Source: JAOPZW01 sp963789015 (lineage in GTDB: Bacteria > Actinomycetota > Thermoleophilia > Solirubrobacterales > Solirubrobacteraceae). Taken from it: a stretch of DNA of 64,000 bases. The stretch spans positions 1,550,001 through 1,614,000 of the forward strand of contig CAWBIU010000001.1 in assembly GCA_963789015.1 (NCBI GenBank), given 5' to 3'. The position numbers were made by a program, and so were the translations under genes. Numbering within the stretch: position 1 is the stretch's first letter; each line of letters opens with the position of its first letter. Positions 1 through 12,032 of this stretch are shown here, piece after piece. The notes beneath the pieces are model-generated. The model did no database searches, was not told the origin of the DNA, and was given only the letters and a program-made list of their open reading frames with translations.

Positions 1-981
1 GGCCGCATCGGGCGCATGCACGCCGAGCTCCTCGCCTGCCGCGTGCCGGGCGCCACCCTGGCGGCCGTCCACGACGCGCGCGCGGACACCGCGCGCGCCG
101 TCGGGGAAGCGCTCGGCGTGCCCGTCGCCGGCTCGGTCGACGAGCTGCTCGCGTCGGCCGACGTCGAGGCGGTCGCGATCTGCACGAGCACGGACACGCA
201 CGCCGACCTGATCGTCGCCGCCGCGGAGGCGGGCAAGGCCATCTTCTGCGAGAAGCCGGTGTCGCTCGACCTCGACGAGGTCGACCGGGCGCTCCGGGCC
301 GTCGACGAGGCCGGCGTGCCGTTCGGGATCGGCTTCAACCGCCGCTTCGACCCGGCCCACGCGTCCGTGCGCGCGGCGGTCGCCGCCGGCCGCGTCGGCG
401 ACCCGCACATGGTGCGGATCACGAGCCGCGATCCGGCTCCGCCGCCGATGGGCTACGTCGCGACGTCGGGCGGCCTGTTCCTCGACATGACGATCCACGA
501 CTTCGACATGGCGCGCTACGTCACGGGCTCCGAGGTCGTGGAGGTCTTCGCGCGCGGCGCGGTGCGCGTCGACCCCGCGTTCGGCGAGGCGGGAGACGTC
601 GACACCGCGATCGTGCTCCTCGTGCACGAGAACGGCTGCCTCACATCGATCGACAACTCGCGCCAGGCGGTCTACGGCTACGACCAGCGCGTCGAGGTGT
701 TCGGGTCGGCGGGCATGGCGGCGAGCGAGAACCCGCTGGCCCACTCCGGCGTCGTGCGCACGACGGACGGCACGCACGAGGCGCTTCTGCCGTACTTCTT
801 CCTCGAGCGCTACACGGCCAGCTACCTCCGCGAGTGGGAGGCGTTCGTCGCGGCGCTGGCGGCGGGCGAGGCGCCGCCCGTGGGCACGACGGACGCGCGG
901 GCGCCGCTGGTCATCGGCCTTGCCGCGTGGCGCTCGCTACGCGAGGACCGCCATGTGCGCGTCGAGGAGGTGGCGGTATGA
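1..981 (+). CDS. iolG: Inositol 2-dehydrogenase (Gfo/Idh/MocA family), 5' end outside window
   Basis: NAD-dependent oxidation of myo-inositol to 2-keto-myo-inositol, the first step of inositol breakdown. The frame is open from base 1, and the residues before the first Met (GRIGR) fit the end of the Rossmann glycine motif, so the true start lies upstream of the window. The family signature EKPVS (catalytic Lys) is present near residue 80 of the visible part. The IHDFDMARY stretch carries the conserved Asp and His of inositol dehydrogenases. The stop overlaps the next start (ATGA). Position at the head of an iolC-D-B-A operon supports the call; other sugar dehydrogenases of the same family are less likely. 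Confidence 0.85.
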   Translation, partial: GRIGRMHAELLACRVPGATLAAVHDARADTARAVGEALGVPVAGSVDELLASADVEAVAICTSTDTHADLIVAAAEAGKAIFCEKPVSLDLDEVDRALRAVDEAGVPFGIGFNRRFDPAHASVRAAVAAGRVGDPHMVRITSRDPAPPPMGYVATSGGLFLDMTIHDFDMARYVTGSEVVEVFARGAVRVDPAFGEAGDVDTAIVLLVHENGCLTSIDNSRQAVYGYDQRVEVFGSAGMAASENPLAHSGVVRTTDGTHEALLPYFFLERYTASYLREWEAFVAALAAGEAPPVGTTDARAPLVIGLAAWRSLREDRHVRVEEVAV

Positions 982-1815
982 GCGCTCCTGACGACCCGTT
1001 CGCCGACCAGCGACTCGACGGACGCATCGTCGTCGTGACCGGAAGCACGCAGGGGCTGGGCGCGGCGATCGCGACGCGCGCCGCTCGGCTCGGCGCCGCG
1101 GGCGTCGTCGTCACCGGCCGCGACGCCGAGCGCGGCGCCGACGTGCGAGACCGGCTCGGCGACCTGGGGACGGAGGCCGTGTTCGTCGCCGGCGACCTCG
1201 CCCGCGAGGCCGACTGCCGCGCCGTGATCGCCGCGTGCGCCGAGCGCTTCGGTCGCCTCGACGGGCTCGTCAACGCCGCCGGCCTGAGCCTGCCGCGGGA
1301 CGCTCGACGGCACGAGCGTCGAGCTCTGGGACCGGCTCTTCGCCGTCAATGTGCGGGCGCCGTTCGTGCTCACCCAGGAGGCGGCGCGGCTCATGCGCCG
1401 CAACGAGCGCGGCGGCAGCGTCGTCAACGTCATCACGATGGCCAGCCACGGCGGCGAGCCGGTGCTCATGGCCTACTCGGCCTCGAAGGGCGCGCTGGCC
1501 ACGCTGACGCGCAACCTCGGCTACGCGCTCCAGCCCGACCGCATCCGGGTCAACGGCCTGAACATCGGCTGGACGGCGACGGAGGGCGAGCACGGCGTGC
1601 AGACCGGCACGGGCCAGGCCGACGACTGGCTCGCCGGCGCCGACGCCAGCCGCCCGCTCGGGCGCCTGCTGCGGCCCGCCGACATCGCCCCGATGGTCAC
1701 CTACCTGCTCAGCGACGCGGCGCGCATGGTCACCGGGTCGGTCATCGACTTCGACCAGACCGTGCACGGCCCGTACGGCGAGCACGTCGCGCCCGCAGCG
1801 GCGGAGGCGGCATGA
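978..1815 (+). pseudogene. SDR-family oxidoreductase in the iol operon, one apparent +1 frameshift
   Basis: Classical short-chain dehydrogenase, probably an NAD(P)-dependent polyol or keto-inositol oxidoreductase. The N-terminal half shows the TGSTQGLG nucleotide-binding motif, and the NAAG strand follows. The C-terminal half, in another frame, has the active-site YSASK motif. The frame changes at about base 1299: reading on from the codon at 1300 restores an unbroken SDR sequence, so one extra base (or two missing) is implied. After correction the protein is about 278 residues, normal for the family. The start at 978 overlaps the iolG stop and the stop overlaps the next gene. The exact substrate cannot be told from sequence. 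Confidence 0.75.
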
Positions 1816-2729
1816 GGGTCTTCGTCACGGGCGCATCGGGCTTCGTCGGCTCGAACCTGGTCCACGTCTTCGCCGAGCGCCACGGCGCCGAGGTGATCGC
1901 TCCCGGGCGGGAGGAGGTCGATGTCGCCGACGCCGGTCAGGTCGGCCGGGCGACCGCCGCGGCGCGCCCGGACGCGATCGTGCACGCGGCGATCTGGAAC
2001 GACCCGGCGGCTCTCGACGGCGACCGCCGCCGCGCCTGGGCGGCGTACGTCGGCGCGACGCGCAACCTCACGGACGCCGCCAACGCCGCCGGGATCCCGA
2101 TCGTCCTGATCTCGACCGACTGGGTGTTCGACGGGACGCGGGCGCCGGCCGCCGAGGACGAGCCGCCGCGGCCGGTCAACACGTACGGGTTCCTCAAGGC
2201 GGCGTCGGAGCTGGTCGTCACCGAGCGCGCGCAGCGCGGCGTCGTCGCGCGCATCGCGGCGGTGCAGGGCGTCCATCGGGCGCGGCTGGCCGCGCCGCGC
2301 GCGCAGGACGCGGGCTTCGGCTACTTCGTCGCAGCGCTCGTCGACGCGCTGCGCGCCGGCGAGCGCTTCACCGTGTGGGACGGCCCGGGCCTGAACGCCC
2401 TCGCCACGCCGACGCTGGCCACCGACGCCGCCGAGCTGATCTGGCGCGCGCTCGAGCGCGATGTGACGGGCACCCTGCACTGCTGCGGCGGCGAGCACGC
2501 CGACCGTGTCGGGCTCGCGCGGCGCGCCGTCGCGGCGTTCGGGCTCGAGCCCGGGCTGCTCGACGTGGCGCCGCCGCCGCCGGCCGCGCTGCCCGGCGGC
2601 GGCGTCCCGCGCGACACGCGCCTCGACGCGACGGCGACCGCCCGCGCGCTCGGCGTCCGCCTGCCCGACCTCGACACCCAGCTCGCCCGCCTGCGCGCCG
2701 AGCTCGACGCCGCCTGGAGCGTGTCATGA
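1812..2729 (+). CDS. Extended SDR / RmlD-like sugar reductase or epimerase
   Basis: 305-residue NAD(P)-binding protein of the extended SDR class. It opens with the GASGFVGSNL Rossmann motif, has the STDWVFDG strand typical of dTDP-4-dehydrorhamnose reductase relatives, and a YGFLK segment in the place of the YxxxK active site. It lies between the SDR and iolC with ATGA overlaps on both sides, so it is translated with the inositol genes. A role in making or breaking a sugar or inositol derivative is inferred from context. There is no rhamnose gene nearby to support a role in dTDP-rhamnose synthesis. Confidence 0.7.
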   Translation: MRVFVTGASGFVGSNLVHVFAERHGAEVIAPGREEVDVADAGQVGRATAAARPDAIVHAAIWNDPAALDGDRRRAWAAYVGATRNLTDAANAAGIPIVLISTDWVFDGTRAPAAEDEPPRPVNTYGFLKAASELVVTERAQRGVVARIAAVQGVHRARLAAPRAQDAGFGYFVAALVDALRAGERFTVWDGPGLNALATPTLATDAAELIWRALERDVTGTLHCCGGEHADRVGLARRAVAAFGLEPGLLDVAPPPPAALPGGGVPRDTRLDATATARALGVRLPDLDTQLARLRAELDAAWSVS

Positions 2730-3688
2730 CCGCCGCGCCGCTCGACCTCATCACCATGGGCCGCGTCGGCGTCGACCTGTACCCCGAGCAGATCGGCGTC
2801 GGCCTCGCCGAGGTGCGCACCTTCGCCAAGTCGCTCGGCGGCAGCGCGACGAACGTCGCCGTCGCCGCGGCGCGCCTCGGCGACCGCGCGGCGGTCATCA
2901 CCAAGGTCGGGGACGATCCGTTCGGGCCGTACGTGCGCGGCGCGCTGCGCGGCTTCGGCGTCGACGACCGCTGGGTCGGGACGCACCCGACGCTGCGCAC
3001 GCCCGTCGTGTTCTGCGAGATCCACCCGCCGGACGACTTCCCGCTGCTCTTCTACCGCGAGCCGACCGCGCCCGACATGACGCTCACCACCGACGAGCTC
3101 GACCTCGACGCGATCCGCGCCGCGCGCGTGTTCTGGACGACGGGCACCGGGCTGTCGGCCGAGCCGAGCCGCAGCGCCACGCTCGCCGCGCTCGAGGCGC
3201 GCGACGACGCGGGCGAGGACGCGATCACGGTCCACGACCTCGACCACCGCCCGATGTTCTGGGCCGACGAGGCCGAGGCCGGCCGCTGGGCGCGCGAGGC
3301 GCTGCGCCACGCCACCGTCGCGGTGGGCAACCGCGACGAGGTGGCCGTCGCCGTCGGGACGCGCGACCCGCACGAGGCGTCGGCCGCGCTGCTCGAGCTC
3401 GGCGTGAGCGTCGCCGATCGTCAAGCAGGGGCCCGACGGCGTGCTCGTCCGCACCGCCGGCGAGCTCGCCGAGATCCCGCCCGTCCCGGTCGACGTCGTG
3501 TGCGGCCTCGGCGCCGGCGACGCGTTCGGGGGCGCGCTCGTGCACGGCCTGCTCCACGGCTGGGAGCTCGAGCGCGCGATCCGGCTGGCCAACGCGGCCG
3601 GCTCCTACGTCGCGGGCCGGCTCGCGTGCGCGGACGCGATGCCGAGCCTCGGCGACCTCGAGCCGCTGGTCAGCGCGGAGGCGGGGGC

Positions 3689-3692
<4 letters not shown>
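2726..3692 (+). pseudogene. iolC: 5-dehydro-2-deoxygluconokinase (PfkB family), one apparent +1 frameshift
   Basis: Kinase that phosphorylates 5-dehydro-2-deoxygluconate (DKG) in inositol catabolism. The N-terminal part has the LGGSATNVA substrate/ribokinase signature. The C-terminal part, one frame over, has the GLGAGDAFGGAL PfkB active-site motif with catalytic Asp. The two halves join cleanly if the G at 3416 is one base too many: the IVKQGPDG strand then follows directly. Corrected length is about 321 residues, as expected for IolC. It overlaps the genes on both sides by four bases. The intact motifs suggest a working gene with a sequence error, but a real frameshift cannot be excluded. 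Confidence 0.8.
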
Positions 3693-5600
<1,908 letters not shown>

Positions 5601-5604
<4 letters not shown>

Positions 5605-6426
5605 GCGAGTTGCTCGTCGGGCCGTCGGGCGCTCCGGACGCCGACGGCTCGATCCTGCGTGTGACGCCCGAGAGCGCGGGCTGGCGGTACGTCGGGTTCG
5701 AGGTCCTCGCGCTGGGCGACGGCGCGACGGCGGAGCGCGACACCGGCGAGCGCGAGCTGTGCCTCGTCGTCGTCTCCGGGACGGTGCACGTCCGCTCGCC
5801 GCACGGCGAGTGGCGCGACCTCGGCGGGCGCCCGGACCCGTGGTCGGGGCGGCCCGACGCCGCCTACCTGCCGCCCGGCACGCGGATGGTCGTGGAGGCC
5901 GCCGGCGGCGGCGCCGAGGTCGGCCTGTGCTGGGCGCCGGCGCCGCGAGGCGGGGCGCCGGCGCGCCTGCTCCCGGGCGATGGGATCGAGGTCGAGACGC
6001 GCGGCCACGGCTCCCTGGAGCGCACGATCCACCCGATCCTCATGGCCGACCGCGACGCCGAGTCGCTGCTCGTCTGCGAGGTGCTCACGCCCGGCGGGCA
6101 CTGGTCGAGCTACCCGCCGCACAAGCACGACCGCGACGACCCGCCGAACGAGACCTTCCTCGAGGAGACCTACTACCACCGCATCGCGCCGGAGCGCGGC
6201 TTCGGCCTGCAGCGCGTCTACAGCGACGACCGGTCGCTCGACGAGACGCTCGCCTTCGGCGACCGCGACTGCGTGCTCGTGCCGCGCGGCTACCACACGG
6301 TCTCCGCGCCGCCCGGGTATGAGCTCTACTACCTGAACGTGATGGCCGGGCCCGTGCGCAGCCTGGGCCGTCGCCAACGATCCCGACCACGAGTGGACGC
6401 TGACCCCGCAGGCCACGTCCCGCTGA
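5601..6426 (+). pseudogene. iolB: 5-deoxy-glucuronate isomerase, one apparent +1 frameshift near the 3' end
   Basis: Isomerises 5-deoxy-glucuronate to DKG. This is a bicupin: the C-terminal cupin has the PPHKHD metal-ligand segment, then the conserved EETYYHR run and the PRGYHTVSAPPGY block, all typical of IolB. The frame runs correctly to about 6360. One extra base there puts the last 20 codons (including the conserved NDPDHEW end) in another frame that stops at 6424-6426. The corrected length is about 274 residues, matching the family. Start overlaps the iolD stop. Confidence 0.85.
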
Positions 6427-6445
6427 CCACCCAGGAGCGATCCCG

Positions 6446-7954
6446 ATGTCCGTCACCGCAACGCGCCTGCTCGACAACTACATCGCCGGCGAGTGGACCC
6501 CGGCGACCGCCGCGACCGAGGAGCTCGACGTCACGAACCCGTCCACCGGAGAGGTCCTGGCCCGGGTCCCGCTCTCCGGGGGCGCCGACCTCGACGCCGC
6601 CGTGGCCGCCGCGCGCGCCGCGCTCGGGCCGTGGCGCGACGTGAGCACGATCGGCCGCGCGCGCAAGCTCTTCGAGCTGCGCGAGCGGCTCGTCGCCCGC
6701 CAGGAGGACCTCGCCCGCTCGGTGACCACGGAGATGGGCAAGACGCTCGTCGACGCGCGCGCCGAGGTCGCGCGGATGATCGAGATGGTCGAGTGCGCGT
6801 GCGCGGTCCCGACCACCATGCAGGGCCGCGTGCTCGAGGACGTCTCGCGCAACATCGACGCCGAGACGATCCGCCAGCCCGTCGGCGTGTGCGCGGCGAT
6901 CGTGCCCTTCAACTTCCCGGCGATGGTGCCCTTCTGGTTCCTGCCCTTCGCGATCGCGTGCGGCAACACGTTCGTGCTCAAGCCCTCCGAGCAGGTCCCG
7001 CTGACCCAGCAGATCGCCTTCGAGGAGATCGACGCGCTCGGCCTGCCGCCGGGCGTCGTCAACCTCGTCAACGGCGGCCGCGAGGTCGTCGAGGGGATCC
7101 TCGAGCACCCCGGCATCGACGCCGTCTCGTTCGTCGGCTCGGCCCCGGTGGCGAAGATCATCTACGAGGGCGCCGCGCGGACCGGCAAGCGCGTGCAGGC
7201 GCTCGGCGGCGCGAAGAACCACATGGTCGTCATGCCCGACGCGGTGATCGACCAGACCGTCAGCGGGATCATCGGCTCGGCGTTCGGCGCGGCCGGGCAG
7301 CGCTGCATGGCCGGCTCGGTCGTGGTCACCGTCGGCGCGGCCCACGAGCGGCTCATGCCCGCGCTCGTCGAGGCGACCGAGGGGCTGGCGGTCGGCGACG
7401 GGCTGGACGAGTCGGTCGACGTCGGCCCCGTCGTCTCGTGCGCGGCGCGCGATCGCATCGCCGGCTGGATCGACCGCGCCGTGGGCGACGGCGCGACGCT
7501 CGCCGTCGACGGCCGCGCGCCGGGCGGCGACGCCGTCCACCCGGACGGCTCGTACGTCGGCCCGACGATCCTCGACGACGTCGCGCCCGAGGCGCCGATC
7601 GTGCAGGAGGAGGTCTTCGGGCCCGTCCTCACCGTCGTGCAGGCCGAGTCGCTCGACGACGCCATCGGCATCGTCAACAACAGCCGCTTCGGCAACGGCA
7701 CGTCGATCTTCACCGAGAACGCGGCCGCGGTCCGGCGCTACCGCCACGACGTCGAGGCCGGGATGATCGGCGTCAACATCGGCGTCGCCGCGCCCGTCGC
7801 CTTCTTCCCGTTCAGCGGCTGGAAGGACAGCTTCCTCGGCGACCTGCACGCGCACGGCCCGGACGCGGTCGAGTTCTACACGCGCAAGAAGACCGTGACG
7901 AGCCGCTTCTTCTCCAGCGGCCAGGGTCACGGGAGCTACTTCGTCGAGAGCTGA
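6446..7954 (+). CDS. iolA: CoA-acylating (methyl)malonate-semialdehyde dehydrogenase
   Basis: 502-residue ALDH-superfamily enzyme. It converts malonate semialdehyde from inositol, and often methylmalonate semialdehyde from valine, to acetyl- or propionyl-CoA. Visible features are the PFNFPAM segment, the catalytic Cys in GAAGQRCMAG and the EEVFGPVL motif. The pattern with Arg before the catalytic Cys is that of the MmsA/IolA branch. It starts 19 bases after iolB and is the first undamaged gene after the frameshifted run. Its 3' end overlaps the convergent aminotransferase by 19 bases. Confidence 0.9.
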   Translation: MSVTATRLLDNYIAGEWTPATAATEELDVTNPSTGEVLARVPLSGGADLDAAVAAARAALGPWRDVSTIGRARKLFELRERLVARQEDLARSVTTEMGKTLVDARAEVARMIEMVECACAVPTTMQGRVLEDVSRNIDAETIRQPVGVCAAIVPFNFPAMVPFWFLPFAIACGNTFVLKPSEQVPLTQQIAFEEIDALGLPPGVVNLVNGGREVVEGILEHPGIDAVSFVGSAPVAKIIYEGAARTGKRVQALGGAKNHMVVMPDAVIDQTVSGIIGSAFGAAGQRCMAGSVVVTVGAAHERLMPALVEATEGLAVGDGLDESVDVGPVVSCAARDRIAGWIDRAVGDGATLAVDGRAPGGDAVHPDGSYVGPTILDDVAPEAPIVQEEVFGPVLTVVQAESLDDAIGIVNNSRFGNGTSIFTENAAAVRRYRHDVEAGMIGVNIGVAAPVAFFPFSGWKDSFLGDLHAHGPDAVEFYTRKKTVTSRFFSSGQGHGSYFVES

Positions 7955-9126
7955 CCCAGGAACGCCGCCATCCGCGCGAGCGCCTCGGCCAGGCGCTCGC
8001 GTGACGTCGCGTAGGAGATCCGCAGGTGATCCTCGCCGGCCGCACCGAACGCGGTCCCGCTGAGCAGCGCCACGCCGGCCTCGTCGAGCAGGCGCGCGGC
8101 GAGCGCGTCCGTCCCGAGCGGCACGCCCGCGACGTTCGGGAAGGCGTAGAAGGCGCCGTGGGGGACGCGGCACGAGACGCCCGGCAGCGCGTCCAGCCCG
8201 GCGACGACGAGGTCGCGGCGCGCGCGGAACTCGGCCAGCATCGCGGCCACGCCGTCCTGCGGCCCGGTGAGCGCGGCGATCCCGGCGCGCTGGACGAACG
8301 GCGGCACGCACGAGGTCGAGTTGACCAGGAAGCGCGTGAGCGGCTCGACGAGCGCCGCGGGGACCGCCGCGTAGCCGCAGCGCCAACCGGTCATCGAGTA
8401 GGTCTTCGAGAAGCTGTCGAGGACGACCGTGCGCTCGAGCATCCCGGGCTCGGTGGCGATCGACGCGAACTCGCCCTCGTACAGGAGCCGGCCGTAGACC
8501 TCGTCCGAGAGGACCCACGCCGGGCTCTCGCGCAGCACCCCGGCCGTCGCCGCGAGCGTCTCGCGGTCGAGCACGCCGCCGGTCGGGTTGTGCGGCGAGT
8601 TGAGGATCACGAGCTTCGTGCGCGCGGTCATGCGCGCGGCCAGGTCGTCGACGGAGAAGGCGAACTCGTCGGCCTCGCGCAGCACGAGCGGGACCGGGGT
8701 CGCGCCGGCGAAGCGGATCGCCGACTCGTAGATCGGGAAGCCCGGGTCGGGGTAGATGACCTCGTCGCCCGGGCCACAGGTCGCGAGCACGGTGAAGAAC
8801 AGGAACGGCTTGGCCCCGTTGGCGACGAGGACCTGCCCGGCGCCGATCGCCGCGTCGCGTGTCCGCGACAGCTCGGCCGCGGCCGCCTCGCGCAGCTCCG
8901 GCAGCCCGGGCGCCGGGCAGTAGCCGGTCTCGCCCGCGCGGATCGCCGCGAACGCCGCCTCGGCGGCGTGGGCCGGTGTCGGGAAGCCGGGTTCTCCGAT
9001 CTCCAGATGCACGACGTCGCGGCCGGTGCGCTCGACCTCGCGGGCGCGGGCGAGCACGGCGAACGCGCCTTCGGTGCCCAGGCGCAGCGCGGCCTCGGCC
9101 AGCGATGGTCCGGCGGTCGACGTCAT
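7936..9126 (-). CDS. PLP-dependent class I/II aminotransferase
   Basis: 396-residue fold-type I aminotransferase of the aspartate/alanine-type group. Motifs: the NSPHNPTGG loop, the DEVYGRLLYEG strand, the Schiff-base Lys in SFSKTYSMTGWRCGY, and the C-terminal Arg in LRISYATS that binds the substrate carboxylate. The amino donor and acceptor cannot be read from sequence. A TAGACT hexamer ends six bases before the ATG, so the message is probably leaderless. Convergent with iolA and divergent from the secreted protein at 9180. Confidence 0.85.
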   Translation of the reverse strand: MTSTAGPSLAEAALRLGTEGAFAVLARAREVERTGRDVVHLEIGEPGFPTPAHAAEAAFAAIRAGETGYCPAPGLPELREAAAAELSRTRDAAIGAGQVLVANGAKPFLFFTVLATCGPGDEVIYPDPGFPIYESAIRFAGATPVPLVLREADEFAFSVDDLAARMTARTKLVILNSPHNPTGGVLDRETLAATAGVLRESPAWVLSDEVYGRLLYEGEFASIATEPGMLERTVVLDSFSKTYSMTGWRCGYAAVPAALVEPLTRFLVNSTSCVPPFVQRAGIAALTGPQDGVAAMLAEFRARRDLVVAGLDALPGVSCRVPHGAFYAFPNVAGVPLGTDALAARLLDEAGVALLSGTAFGAAGEDHLRISYATSRERLAEALARMAAFLGQLSTK

Positions 9127-9179
9127 CGGCGCAGTCTAGGAACGCAACCACGGCCGGCCCCGCGACGTTGGAGCCGGTG

Positions 9180-10457
9180 ATGCTCCGCCGCCTGCTCGTC
9201 CCCGCCGTCGCGGCTCTCGCGCTCGTCGTCTGCCCCACGGCCCTGGCCGCGCCGCCCGGCGGGTTCACGGCGCCGCAGACGCTGGGCGCCAACCTGCAGG
9301 TCGCGGGCGGTGTCGCCGCGGCCGACGCGGCGGGCGGCCCGTACGGCGCCGTCGCCTTCGCCGACCGCACGGGCGAGCTGTGGGCCGCGCGCGTGCGCCC
9401 GGGCGGCGGCTTCGGCTCGCCGCTGCCCGTCGCCGCCGGCCAGCGCGACGTGCGCGACGTCCAGGTGACGGTGACCGAGCGCGGCGAGCTCGTCGTCGTG
9501 TGGTCCGCCCTCGTCGACCGCAGCGGCCGCGCGGCCGTGCGCTACGCCGCCGCCCGCCCGGGGCAGGGCTTCTCGGGCGCCCGCACGCTCGCCGCCATCG
9601 GGTCGAACACCGGCGCCACGCCGCGCATCGCGGCGCTGCGCGGCGGCACCGTGGCCGTGATCCTGCGCGACGTCCGCCCGGGCGGCGCCGCCGTCCTGCG
9701 CTACGCGCGCCGCGCCCCGTACCGGCCCTTCGGCCCCGCGCGCTCGCTCGGCCACGACGGCGTCAGCCCGCAGATCGCCGCGGCGCCCGGCGGCGGAGCG
9801 CTGCTCGCCTGGGCGCGCGGACCGCTGACCCGGCGGGCGCTGGAGATCGCGAGTGCGCGGCGCGGGGCGGCGCTGCCCCGACCCGCATCCGCGGTGGCCG
9901 GCCGGGTGCGCGCGATCACGTTGGCCGCCTCCGACGACGGGACGGCGTGGGTGGCGTGGACGCGGCGCAACGACACGGGCGCGATCGGATTCGCGCGCCG
10001 CATCCGGGCCGCGAACGTCGGCGCGGTGGGTCCAGGGCGGTGGCTGGGCACCGTGGCCTACGGCGCGCCCCACATCGCGCTCGGCCCCTCCGCGAGCGTG
10101 CTCGTCGCCTGGAACGCGCACGGGCCGGGCACGACGGCGAACGTCGGGCTGGCCGCGGCGCAGGGGAGCCGCACGGCGCTGGGAGCGCCCGTCGAGTTCG
10201 ACGCCGGCGGCTTCAGCCAGACCTCGCCGATCCCAGCGCGCCTGCGCGCCGCTCCGCTCGTCCTCTTCACGCGCCAGGTCAGCGGCCCGGGCGGCCTGCG
10301 CAGCGAGGTCGCCGCCGCCGATGCGACGACCGGGGACGCCACCGTCCTCGGCGCCGCGGCGGCGATCGGCACGCCCGCGTCGGCGCGCGTCGGCGACGGC
10401 CTGTTCGTCGCCTGGGCGGCCGACGGCGGGGGCGTCGCGGTCAGCGTCGCACCGTGA
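9180..10457 (+). CDS. Secreted beta-propeller-like repeat protein
   Basis: 425 residues with a clear Sec signal peptide (MLRRLL, hydrophobic core, cleavage near ALAAP). The mature part is made of repeats of about 45-60 residues with short beta strands ending in patterns such as ALLAWA, VAWTRR and VLVAWN, like propeller blades. No catalytic motif is seen. A GGAG Shine-Dalgarno lies six bases before the ATG. Similar Ala/Gly/Arg-rich exported repeat proteins are common in Solirubrobacterales (general knowledge). Function unknown. Ends three bases before the convergent aldehyde dehydrogenase. Confidence 0.7.
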   Translation: MLRRLLVPAVAALALVVCPTALAAPPGGFTAPQTLGANLQVAGGVAAADAAGGPYGAVAFADRTGELWAARVRPGGGFGSPLPVAAGQRDVRDVQVTVTERGELVVVWSALVDRSGRAAVRYAAARPGQGFSGARTLAAIGSNTGATPRIAALRGGTVAVILRDVRPGGAAVLRYARRAPYRPFGPARSLGHDGVSPQIAAAPGGGALLAWARGPLTRRALEIASARRGAALPRPASAVAGRVRAITLAASDDGTAWVAWTRRNDTGAIGFARRIRAANVGAVGPGRWLGTVAYGAPHIALGPSASVLVAWNAHGPGTTANVGLAAAQGSRTALGAPVEFDAGGFSQTSPIPARLRAAPLVLFTRQVSGPGGLRSEVAAADATTGDATVLGAAAAIGTPASARVGDGLFVAWAADGGGVAVSVAP

Positions 10458-10460
10458 CCC

Positions 10461-11963
10461 TCAGTTGCGCAGCGCGATCCAGACGGTCTTCAGGTCGGCG
10501 TACTTGTCGAGCGCGTGGATCGACTTGTCGCGGCCGAAGCCGGACTGCTTGAAGCCCCCGAACGGGCTCGTGATGTCGCCCGCGTCGAACGTGTTGACCC
10601 ACACGACGCCGGCGCGGATCGCCCGTGCCACGCGGTGTGCGGTGTCGACGCTGTCGGTCCACACCGCGGCCGCGAGGCCGTACATGGTGTCGTTGGCGAC
10701 GGCGATCGCCTCGCCCTCCGAGCCGACCTGGATCGTCGACAGGACGGGCCCGAAGATCTCCTCCCGGGCGATCGTCATGTCGTTGCGGACGCGGTCGAAG
10801 ACCGTCGGCTCGATGTAGCAGCCGCCGCTGTCGGCGAGCACGCGGTTGCCGCCGAGGACGAGGTCGGCGCCCTCGTCGCGGCCCTTGTCGATGTAGCCGA
10901 GCACGCGCCCGGTCTGCGTCTCGTCGACCATCGCCCCGAGCGTCGTGTCGGGATCGAGCGGATTGCCCGGGGCGATGTCGCGCGCGGCGGCGAGCAGGAG
11001 GTCCATGAACTCGTCCTTGATCTGCTCGTGCACGACCACGCGCGTGCCCGCGTTGCAGACCTCGCCCTGGTTGTAGAAGACGCCCCAGGCGGCGGCGCTG
11101 GCCGCCGCCGGCAGGTCCTGGCAGTCGGGCAGGATGACGTGCGGGCTCTTGCCGCCGCACTCCAGCGAGATGCGCTTCATGTTCGACTCGCCCGCGTAGC
11201 GCAGGAACATCTTGCCGATCTCGGTCGAGCCGGTGAAGGCGATCATGTCGACGTCCGGGTGCAGCCCGAGCGGCTGCCCGGCCCCGGGGCCGTCGCCGGG
11301 CAGCACCTGCAGGACGCCGTCGGGCAGACCGGCCTCGGCGGCCAGCGCGCCGATGCGCAGCGCCGACAGCGGCGACTGCTCGGCCGGCTTGAGGATCACG
11401 CTGTTGCCGACGGCCAGCGCGGGGCCGATCTTCCACGAGGCCATGAGCAGCGGGAAGTTCCACGGGACGACGGCGCCGACGACGCCGAGCGGCTCGCGGT
11501 AGATCATCGCCACGGCATCACGCGAGGTGGGCGCGATCTCGTCGTAGACCTTGTCGACGGACTCGCCGTAGTAGGCGATGCAATCGGCGGCGCCGCGCAG
11601 GTCCGAGTTGCGCGCCTCGGTGATCGGCTTGCCCATGTCGAGCGTCTCGAGCACGGCCAGCTCGTCGGCGTGCTCGCGGATCAGCGCGGCGAAGCGCTGC
11701 AGGACGCGCTTGCGCTGCTTGGGCGCCGCCTGCGACCACGAGCCGGAGTCGAACGCGCGCCGCGCGGCGGCGACCGCGCGGTCGACGTCCTCGGCCCCGC
11801 AGGCCGCGACCCGGGCCAGGAGCCGGCCGTCGATCGGGCTCAGGCAGTCGAACGTCTCGCCGCTGAGGGAGTCGACGTACGCGCCGTCGATGAACGCCTG
11901 CGAGGGGATGTCGACCTCGGACGCGCGAGCCGTCCAGTCGTCCGTCGTCGCGATCGCTGCCAT
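10461..11963 (-). CDS. NAD(P)-dependent aldehyde dehydrogenase (PuuC-like)
   Basis: 500-residue ALDH. The PWNFPLLMASWK and FTGSTEIGK cofactor motifs, catalytic Glu in LECGGKSPH and catalytic Cys in NQGEVCNAGTR are all in place. The PFGGFKQSGFGRD C-terminal motif is that of the gamma-aminobutyraldehyde/betaine-aldehyde group, closest by eye to PuuC (gamma-glutamyl-gamma-aminobutyraldehyde dehydrogenase). No other polyamine genes are adjacent, so the substrate is open. A GGAGG Shine-Dalgarno precedes the ATG. The region upstream holds a palindrome that may be its operator. Confidence 0.85.
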   Translation of the reverse strand: MAAIATTDDWTARASEVDIPSQAFIDGAYVDSLSGETFDCLSPIDGRLLARVAACGAEDVDRAVAAARRAFDSGSWSQAAPKQRKRVLQRFAALIREHADELAVLETLDMGKPITEARNSDLRGAADCIAYYGESVDKVYDEIAPTSRDAVAMIYREPLGVVGAVVPWNFPLLMASWKIGPALAVGNSVILKPAEQSPLSALRIGALAAEAGLPDGVLQVLPGDGPGAGQPLGLHPDVDMIAFTGSTEIGKMFLRYAGESNMKRISLECGGKSPHVILPDCQDLPAAASAAAWGVFYNQGEVCNAGTRVVVHEQIKDEFMDLLLAAARDIAPGNPLDPDTTLGAMVDETQTGRVLGYIDKGRDEGADLVLGGNRVLADSGGCYIEPTVFDRVRNDMTIAREEIFGPVLSTIQVGSEGEAIAVANDTMYGLAAAVWTDSVDTAHRVARAIRAGVVWVNTFDAGDITSPFGGFKQSGFGRDKSIHALDKYADLKTVWIALRN

Positions 11964-12032
11964 GGAGCACCTCCGCCGGAGAGAAGAGGCCCGGATCCTA
12001 CGGCGTGCCGCTCCTCATGAGCTGATCGCTAC